NCBI GenBank assembly: GCA_000431315.1
Contig: HF989684.1
Span: 1-11,790 of the forward strand
DNA from: Brachyspira sp. CAG:484
GTDB taxonomy: Bacteria > Cyanobacteriota > Vampirovibrionia > Gastranaerophilales > Gastranaerophilaceae
DNA length: 11,790 bases
Direction: 5' to 3'
Under the pieces are notes generated by a model, which was given only the letters and a program-made list of their open reading frames with translations, had not been told where the DNA came from and ran no database searches. A program made the translations under genes and the position numbers. Shown here piece after piece: positions 1 through 7,800 of the stretch (the first letter of the stretch is position 1; the number at the start of each line of letters is the position of its first letter).

Positions 1-1
1 A

Positions 2-700
2 ACCCTTGGCATTATAGGTGTAGTCGCAAGTATGACGCTTCCTTCTTTGGTTCAAAAACAGACAGAAAAAACAACCGTAGCGCGGGTAAAGAAAGCCTAT
101 TCTATACTACAGCAGGCATATATGCTGACTGTACAGGATAATGGTATGCCTGATGAGTGGGGTGCTACAGGTATGTATGAGAAAGACAGCCACGTATTTG
201 TTGCAAATAAATTTATTCCCTATATGAAAGTAACGACCAATTGTGTTAATAAAGGTGCTGATTATGCCAAAAAAAATTGCGTTGGTGAAGAATTTGCCTT
301 AGAAACAACATATGCAAGTGTAAAAGTTGCTGACGGCGTAACGATAATTTTTAGGACTTATGATGGAACCTGCTCCCATAAATATGGAAATAATAAATAT
401 CTCCAAAATATCTGCGGAACCATATCAATTGATACAAACTCTACCGGTAAGCCTAACATAAGCGGTCAGGATATATTCGGATTTTATTTGACAAAATATG
501 GCATATATCCAAGAGGAACGGCTCTGGATGAAGTGAATACAATGGAAGAGTTTTGTACAAATACCAGAACGTGGGGAAAGAATTATGGAAGCTTTACTAA
601 TGGAGTAGCGTGTTCTGCATGGGTTTTATATAACGAAAATATGGATTATCTCCATTGCAATTTAAACTGGAAAAGCGGTAAGAAAAGCTGTAAAAAATAA
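2..700 (+). CDS. Type IV pilin/pseudopilin-like protein, 5' end cut by window edge
   Basis: Likely an exported pilin or type II secretion pseudopilin-like protein assembled at the inner membrane. The open frame runs off the left edge. The visible part begins TLGIIGVVASMTLPSLV, the hydrophobic N-terminal helix that normally follows a prepilin peptidase site (G/FTLAEVLI-type), so the true start lies upstream. The ATG at 32 is internal to that helix and should not be used. The helix continues as an amphipathic stretch (RVKKAYSILQQAYMLT), then a globular domain with eight cysteines that could form disulfides in the periplasm. A segment DTNSTGKPNISGQDIFGFYL resembles the Asp/Asn-rich loop of pseudopilins, and CSAWVLYNENMDYLHC lies near the C-terminus. 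This arrangement is known from many Gastranaerophilales pilin-like proteins; the match is from memory, not a search. It is convergent with the GGDEF gene. The exact role (adhesion, DNA uptake, secretion) is open. Confidence 0.8.
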   Translation, partial: TLGIIGVVASMTLPSLVQKQTEKTTVARVKKAYSILQQAYMLTVQDNGMPDEWGATGMYEKDSHVFVANKFIPYMKVTTNCVNKGADYAKKNCVGEEFALETTYASVKVADGVTIIFRTYDGTCSHKYGNNKYLQNICGTISIDTNSTGKPNISGQDIFGFYLTKYGIYPRGTALDEVNTMEEFCTNTRTWGKNYGSFTNGVACSAWVLYNENMDYLHCNLNWKSGKKSCKK

Positions 701-702
701 TC

Positions 703-729
703 AATAAAAAAGGCGGTATTTTACCGCCT
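703..729 (-). terminator. Intrinsic terminator for the minus-strand GGDEF gene
   Basis: A perfect 8-bp stem (711-718 with 722-729) closes a 3-nt loop. Read on the minus strand it is followed at once by a run of six T (706-711), the classic rho-independent layout. On the plus strand there is no T-run directly after the stem, so it is weaker as a terminator for the pilin gene, whose stop codon lies 10 nt before it. It probably serves mainly the minus-strand gene, about 80 nt after its stop. Confidence 0.75.
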
Positions 730-745
730 AAATAACCAGATTTTT

Positions 746-789
746 ACACTATGTAAGTGTTCAGAAAGGAAGTACAGGCTTAAAGCCTG
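746..789. repeat. Two further inverted repeats between convergent genes
   Basis: ACACT (746-750) pairs with AGTGT (756-760) around a 5-nt loop, and CAGGCT (775-780) pairs with AGCCTG (784-789) around a 3-nt loop. The second can be extended through an internal loop by AAGTA (770-774) and TACTT (798-802). Neither is followed by a T-run on either strand. They probably structure the 3' untranslated region of one or both converging transcripts, for example protecting the mRNA end. No gene is seen between 701 and 807. Confidence 0.5.
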
Positions 790-807
790 CATTAATATAC
801 TTACGGA

Positions 808-1680
808 TTACTCTCCCAAATTGATTTGGGAAAATTGTACAATTTTATTTTTGCCGCGTTTTTTAGCATTATATAACGCGTGTTCTGCATATCGGATAAT
901 CGTATTAACGTCCTCTTCTACATTTTCAAGACAAGGGTAAGTTGAAATACCGCCTGAAATTGTAATCGGATGTCTTTCTTCTTCACCGGCAGGAATGAAT
1001 TCCATTTTTTCAATATCCCTTCTAAAACGTTCTGCAAACAGAAATGCATTTTCTTCTGATGTGTTTGGCAGGATTAAAAGGAATTCTTCATCACCGTATC
1101 TGGTAAGAATATCTTCTTTTCTGATAAGCTGTTTTAATTTATCGGCAATAGAACGTAATAATACATCACCCCAGTCATAGCCGTAAATATCGTTAACAAC
1201 TTTGAAAAAGTCAAGGTCGAACAGCAGACAGGAAAGTTTTGTACCGTAGCGTTTTGCACGTGAAATTTCCTGTTCAAGACGTTCATGAAGATATTTTCTG
1301 TTATGAAGTCCTGTAAGCTCATCTGTAGTTGAAACCTGTAACAGTTTTTCTCTTAATTCTTTAATTTTTAATAATGACTTGGCTCTTATTAAAAGTTCAT
1401 CATTATCTACAGGTGTTTTTATTAAATCATATGTTACTGCTCTGACTGTGGTGCCTTTGAAAGGTTCACCGATAAACAGTACAGGGGCTTTGAATTTGGT
1501 AACCATCAAAACATCCTTGATATTAGGAACATCTTCAATAACAAGGAGCGCAGGGTTTAATGTTTCATAATCTTTTAATTTTTCGGCATCTTCAATTCTG
1601 ACATTTGTTTCGTCAATTTGAGCAAGTACATCAGCCAGTTCAGACACTTTTTTGCTTGTATATACAATAATATTTCTCAT
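808..1680 (-). CDS. Receiver-like plus GGDEF-domain protein with variant GDEEF signature
   Basis: A cytoplasmic protein of the diguanylate cyclase family, which makes or senses cyclic di-GMP. Residues 1-105 look like a receiver fold: K88 sits where the conserved receiver lysine is expected, but the usual acidic pair after the first strand is absent (VYTSKK), so phosphorylation is doubtful. A linker helix (about 100-118) leads to the GGDEF domain from TDELTGLHNR (119-128). Metal and substrate residues are kept in DLDFFKVVND (155-164). RKED (187-190) is an intact RxxD inhibitory c-di-GMP site at the canonical five-residue spacing. The signature is GDEEF (196-200), so the second glycine of GG[D/E]EF is aspartate. 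That glycine contacts GTP in characterised enzymes, so activity may be lost and the protein may instead bind c-di-GMP. The C-terminal ALYNAKKRGKN is typical of the family. The start has AAGGA 8 nt upstream. Family assignment is firm; activity is uncertain. Confidence 0.9.
   Translation of the reverse strand: MRNIIVYTSKKVSELADVLAQIDETNVRIEDAEKLKDYETLNPALLVIEDVPNIKDVLMVTKFKAPVLFIGEPFKGTTVRAVTYDLIKTPVDNDELLIRAKSLLKIKELREKLLQVSTTDELTGLHNRKYLHERLEQEISRAKRYGTKLSCLLFDLDFFKVVNDIYGYDWGDVLLRSIADKLKQLIRKEDILTRYGDEEFLLILPNTSEENAFLFAERFRRDIEKMEFIPAGEEERHPITISGGISTYPCLENVEEDVNTIIRYAEHALYNAKKRGKNKIVQFSQINLGE
814..831. repeat. 18-bp palindrome in the 3' end of the GGDEF coding sequence
   Basis: Eight-base arms TCCCAAAT (814-821) and ATTTGGGA (824-831) flank a 2-nt centre. 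It encodes the last residues of the GGDEF protein (FSQINLGE). Together with the three hairpins downstream it makes a highly structured mRNA 3' end. It could equally be a binding site or chance. Confidence 0.45.
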
Positions 1681-1712
1681 AACAAATCCTTACTTAAAAT
1701 CTCTCTACAAGG

Positions 1713-1741
1713 AGTTTAACACTTGCGGCTATGTAAAGCAA
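1713..1741 (-). promoter_or_regulatory. Possible promoter of the GGDEF gene
   Basis: On the minus strand TTGCTT (1736-1741) is separated by 17 bp from TAAACT (1713-1718). The matches are partial (3/6 and 4/6). The predicted transcript start near 1706 would give a leader of roughly 25 nt containing the AAGGA ribosome site. The call rests on spacing and position only. Confidence 0.3.
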
Positions 1742-1754
1742 TTTGTTACAAATT
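1740..1754. promoter_or_regulatory. Candidate operator palindrome in divergent intergenic region
   Basis: AATTTGT and ACAAATT form seven-base arms around a single T. The site lies between the divergent GGDEF gene and the giant gene, touching the -35 of the putative GGDEF promoter. Position and symmetry suit a dimeric regulator, but AT-rich palindromes arise easily in this composition. Confidence 0.35.
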
Positions 1755-1809
1755 TTTAATATTAATCCGGCGCTGTTAAAGATTTTAGAGAAATATCCGT
1801 ATCAGAAAA

Positions 1810-1831
1810 TATAATGTGTAGCAGGTAAAGG
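1810..1831 (+). promoter_or_regulatory. -10 element and ribosome site of the giant gene
   Basis: A perfect TATAAT lies at 1810-1815, 17 nt before the start codon. No good -35 is seen at the expected distance (AGAGAA at 1787-1792), so an activator may be needed. The predicted transcript start near 1822 leaves a leader of about 11 nt. GCAGG (1821-1825) has good ribosome-site spacing to the ATG; AAAGGA (1827-1831 region) is closer than usual. Confidence 0.45.
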
Positions 1832-1832
1832 A

Positions 1833-4800
1833 ATGAGTTCTAATAAGATAGACGGAAAGATTCAGGATTTTATTAAAGCAAATCCGCTTGTGAGAGGAAA
1901 ATCACAGGAGGAAATTTTGTCTATCATGGCAGATTGCGGTGAAATTACTTCTGCTGAACTTTTGAAGATTTCTGCCTTTAAAAAATCCGGTTCCGAAAAT
2001 TCCGATAAAGGCTTAGTGCTTGAAAAAAAGAATGTTAAGCCTGAAGCTGAGGCCAAGCTTGAGCTTAGCAGAGAAGATGCACAGGACGGAGCAATTGCCG
2101 AAATCAGTGCTAATTTAGATGCAGCAGAAAGTTTATATAAAAACCAGAAGAATACCCAGGGTGATGTTAGTAATATATATGACCTTTATAAAGAAGTAAC
2201 AAAAGATGATTTAAGCCGCAGCAGGCTTGAGCAGGCTATTACTCTGGAAAAACTCGGCTATACTTATCTAATTCAGGCAAAAAGCAATAATCTGACAAAG
2301 CGTGAATATTATGAACATGTAAAAGAAGACCTTATGCTTATGACCCCTGGTTATAATAATTTAAACAGTGAGGCTAAAGCTGAATATAAAGCCCGTTTGG
2401 ATTCTCTAACACTAGAAGAAATAAAGTTTTTCCAAAAGCAGCTTCAAAGCCTTCCTGATAAAGATGCCCCTGATTATAACGAATGTGCTTCAAGATATAT
2501 TAACAATTTAAAATCAATGACAGAAGACGCACCTAAATTAGAACGTTCCGGAAATGTTGAAATCGATGGTGTGAATTTTAAAGCAAAAAGCAGCATTAAA
2601 CCGCCTGTTAAATATTCAGATGGAGATGAACTGATAAAGTTTGAAGAAGTTTTTGCCTATGAAAGAGGCACAAAGTTCGATAAAGATAAAATTGCGAGGT
2701 TTGAAACTGCCAAAACTTCCTTACAGCTTGCACAGAGTGTTTCTGCAAAAGCCGCAAAGGTGCATAAATTCCTTGACAGTGCACTTGTAAATCCGCGCGG
2801 CGACTGGCAGGCTTCAGATTATGCAAAAGTTGAAACAGGTTTGAAACTTTCCCTGCAAGAATTATTTGGCAAGGATGAAGCTGCATGTCAGGAAGGGCTT
2901 AAAAAACTTTTAGGTGATGAAATGCCGGGAACATCAATTGAGATTTCGCGGGTCCTGCTTACAAAGCTTGACGAAAATCTTGCTAAAGTAATGAATGGAA
3001 AATCAATTGATGATTTTAAGCAGGAATATGCGGACAGTTTTGTGGAAGCCTTTGGAAGAAAAAACAGTGAACAGCTGGCGCGTGCATATGTAGAAGACAA
3101 CGAAAGTATTGATGAGCGCATCTCCGGCGGTATGCAAATAGGCGGTATGATCGTTATGGGCGTAGGCGGGGCGTTGTGTTTAATCCCCGGAGGACAGATT
3201 GCCGGCGGAACGGTTATAAGTGCAGGCGGAAAGCTTGCAATGACAGGGTTGGCAGCGCAAACTGCTCTTGGTGCTTGGAATGAAAGTACAAAAAGCGGAG
3301 GTATGAGCGATGAAGCTGCCGAAAGATTAACAAAAGAAGGGTTAATAAATCTTGCAACATTTGCCGTTGGTGCCGGTGCCGGTATAAAAGGTGCTCAGGT
3401 TCGTGCAGCTCTTACTGCAAAAGGGTCGGGCAAATTTGTTTCACTGGCGGCAGAACGCGGAACTGATTTAGCTATAAGTATGGCCGGTGATATGATTTTA
3501 ACCGGAAATCTTAATGTTGAAGGCAATATGATAGGTCAGCTTACCGCAGCTATAACCGGTTTGAAAACGGGTAAAACAATTGCGAAAAAGAGTATGAATA
3601 CCGGATTTGCCAAGGATACGCCTTTAACTTTGAAATCCGGTGACAATTTGTTTTCAGAAATTATATCAAAACATGACAATCCTGAGGTTAAAAGTATACT
3701 ATCAGATATTGAGGCTACAATTGGAACAGTTAAAGATGAAAAACTTTCTGCCTATCTGGAAGCTTCTTTGAAAAAACTTAACCAGAGTTCTGTATCAGAT
3801 GCAGAACTCAGAGGAACTCTTTTAAAGGCACGCGAAGTAATTGATGTTTATAACACAGTTAACCGGAATTATTCAAATATAGGTCAAGGAGCAGAGCATC
3901 AGGAATTTATAAAGTTTATGGAAAAACTTGAGCCGAATCTTGCTGAGGTTATTAAAAAGAATGCTTCTCTAAAAACAAAACTCTTAGAAAAGAGGGCTGA
4001 TGGTAACTGGACAGAAGATTTTAAAAACCATGTTAAATACAGCAAACTTATCAACTTTGTAAAAACCACATCAGATAAAAAACTTGCCGACTATTTATAC
4101 AGCAATTACTATCTGAAAACTGCCGGTATCCCAAATTCAATTAAAAACCGGTACCTGCAAATCAATCAGAAGTATAATGTAAAAATATTTTCATCTCCTC
4201 TCAGCAATCTTGATTTGAAAAAAACTGCTGATGCTGTTGAAAAAGAACTTGAAGAATGGAGCAGTGCAAGCGGAGGCGAGGCAAAACTTCCTCCTGTAAT
4301 AGATTTTTTAGGAACAAAGACAATTTATTACGATGTTGGCGCAGGCGGATATGCCGGAGAAATAACTCATGCTCTGGGTATTAACGGAATGAATGCTATT
4401 GTTGATGTAAATAATTTTCTCCGCCATGAAATAACCCATATCAACGATAAGAAGATTACCGGAGATATAAATACTGACTACTCGCTTCCTTCTGAAATAG
4501 CACCAAGACGAATGTTCACAAACCCGAAAACCGGAAAGCAGGAGCAAGCATTGGATTTTGCAAACTGTAAGTATAGGGATGAATTTTTAAAAGCCGGTGT
4601 TGAGCCTTCTCACGTTAGATATGCCTATAGAAATTCAAAAGAATTTATAGCAGTAGCTTCAGAAGGCGACATGGGTAAATATTCACCTGAGTTCCGCGAA
4701 TTGCTAATAAAAATGGGAATGCCTGAATGGCAGTTCAAAATGAGAAATTTTGACAAAAATGCAGATGAATATGCAAAATCTGCGGCAGAAGTCCTTAAGG

Positions 4801-7800
4801 CGAACCCCGGTAAAACTCTTGAGGAAATTATTTTCCATGATAAACCTGCGGTATCTGAAAAATCTTCCCGAACCTCAGATATAAATAATAAAATTTCTTC
4901 TGAACAACGAGATTATAATGAAGCCGGCGGAGTTGACCTGCATAGTAAAATCGCCGAAACTTCCGGTGAAATTATTTCTGCTGAAGCTGTTGAGGCGGCT
5001 ATGAGAACTCCGGAACTTTATCAGCGTGGATTTACAGAACAAAGAATTGAATCCCTGATGAAATCTATAGACGGAAATCCTCAAAAGATTACTCTTTTGA
5101 GCAGGCTTCTGCCGCTTGAACATAGACAATTCGATTATTCTGCAATAAAAAATATATTAGATTTTGATTCAAATATACCGATTGAAATTATAGATAAATT
5201 TATTAAACTTGATGATACAACATTAGCTGCGAGAGGAGCTGAACTTTCTGCTTATGATCTTTCATATCTCCTGAGAGGGCTTAAGACATCTGATGGAAAA
5301 CTCATTGAAAATTATGAGGAGGCTGCTGATTTTGCATATAAACTACTTGGCAAAAAATCCGGCGAAGGAGCTATGAGCTGTCCTGCAATATGCGAAGTCA
5401 TAAATAATTTTGGAGTAGACGAAAAGGCGGCTGACGGTATTTTTGATATTATGAGTATCAAAGGGATGGGCAGGACACAGGTTTCTCCAAAGGATGCAGT
5501 GAAACTTTACTTATTATCAAAAGACGGCAGGTATAGTATTTCACAGATTAAAGATGTATTAAAACTTACACCTGAACAATTAAAAGTCAGAGGAAACAGA
5601 AGTTTTACGGCGCCTGAGGTTAATGCAATTCTTACATATGCGCCGGATAAAGTTGATATTATAAAGGATTTGGTATCATTGCCTTCAAGAGATGCAAGTC
5701 ATCAGGAAAGCGCTTCATATGTTGCTGCGATTATTGCTGATTGCGGAGATGACACGCAGAGAATTTCCGATATAAAAAGACTTCTTTCTATGGAGCGTCC
5801 GCTGAAAAGGTTTTCAAATGAAGCAGGACATCTTGACGTGCTGCTTGCAAATAATTTTACACGCAATAATTTTGAAGGTAAAATTGATACTGTAGAAAAA
5901 TTGTTTATGCTTGAGCCGAAATCAAATGCTGAAAAATGGCTGCCTATTGATTATTTAATGAATAGTGATAATTTTATCAAAAACAGCAAAGCTGTATTTG
6001 ATGCTGCAGGGGATAATTACAAAAACTTTTCTCCGCAGGACATCAAGTTTTTTGCAGCACCTGAGATCGTAAATAATGTTACAAGTATACTCAGAGAAAA
6101 TCCGAAACTTACATCTGAAGAAATTCGTACAAAACTTTCAGAGCTAAAATTGAAAGAACTTAATCCGCTTGTAAAAGACGGCGGGCTTCAATCAATCGCA
6201 AAATATATTTATAATGAGCATAATAATGTAAAAAATCACCATAACTGGCGACTAATTGAAGAATTAGAATTTAAACTTACAAATGTTGGCGATAAACAGG
6301 TGCAGGATTACCTGAAAAATACATTCAATGAGATTGATGACATTATGAAGTCACCGGTTAATGCATCTAAGAGAATTGATGTTATAGAAAAACTGAAAGA
6401 TGTAAATGAAACGCTGGATGTTTACCATACATTTGCAGGGCATTATACATATATTGGACTTAAAGATAAATTTTTATCAGATATTCCGCTTACAAGAGAA
6501 TTTATTGATTATGTAAGAAAAGATAATCCGCAGGCAGCAGAGGAGTTTTCTAAATATGCCGTAAAACAATACGGGCATCAGGAGCCTCTGGAATTAAATC
6601 GTATTACAGAGAATATTGGTAAAGATTTTATGCGGGATTTACGGATTGAACGGTTGAAAGAATACGCAAAAGAAAATCCGGATAATCCGCTTGCTAATCA
6701 TTTTTACGAACAGTATCTGCTTTCTTTTGATTCGTATGCTGCAAAAAGATGTCTTGATATTAATAAAAAGTACAGTACCAAGATAATTCTGTCCGAAATT
6801 CATGATGATTATAAAACTGAACTGGATTTTATAGAGAATGAACTTAACCGCTGGCATGATGCAAGCGGAGGAACAGCTGTCATGCCGCCTGTCTTAGATT
6901 TCAGCAAGTGCAAAAAGAGATGGTATGATGATAAAAACGGCAGTTATGGATCTGCAATAGGTTATTCTGAACTTGGTACAAATAAAGCTATTTCTGTCAG
7001 CGGAATGCACCTTGATATGCTTCAGGATGTAATTCGTCATGAAATGACTCACAGTAATACGGATTTAACTGTGCTACAAAGTGCTTACAATAAATATGAC
7101 CTGGATAAAATTATGCCTCAAAAGTCAATAACTACTGTAGATGGCACCGTTAAGCAAATTCCTGATTTTGATAATTGTAAATATAAAGAAGAATTTTTGA
7201 AAGCCGGAATTCCTCCTTATCATATTTCATATGCCTATAAAGATATTTATGAATTTACTGCTGTAGCCTCAGAAGGTGATATGAGTAAATATTCTCCGGA
7301 ATTTAAACAACTTCTGAAAGATTTTGGAATGCCTGAATGGCAGTTCAAAATGGATTGTGTTCAGCCTGAGAATATAACAAGAGCACAAAATCTGGCAAAG
7401 ATTACAGAACAATTTCCGGAGTTAAGAAAATACGATGAATTATATGCGATGGAAGGATTATATGAAATTAATGAGCTGCTTCCTGACTATAAAAAGTGGG
7501 ATGTTTCCAAAATAAAGAAACAATATGCAGAAATTATGACTAAAGCTGCCAATGGTACTTCTGTCCAGGATTATATAGGAGCGATGAGAGAATCCCTTAA
7601 TGCTCATCTATGTCCTATGCTAAGTGACGGACCGGACGGGAAATTTCTATCTGCTGAAAATGAACAGTTTCTTCGCCAAAAAGCAGCCTGGCTTCATAAA
7701 GAAGGTGTAAATACCAGGGATAATCTTGTTAAAGCACTTTTCGAAGCAGGACTTGGTGATGAAAAATCTATGTCTTATCGCGTTAAAGGCGAACAAAGTC

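Noticed and set aside
32..34. ATG as the start of the pilin-like gene
   Set aside because: The frame is open to the window edge and the upstream codons encode the hydrophobic TLGIIGVVAS part of the prepilin helix, so the ATG is internal.
2608..3121. Minus-strand open frames opposite the giant gene
   Set aside because: They are antisense to a strongly coding frame, have no ribosome sites and have odd composition; similar shadows occur along the whole gene.
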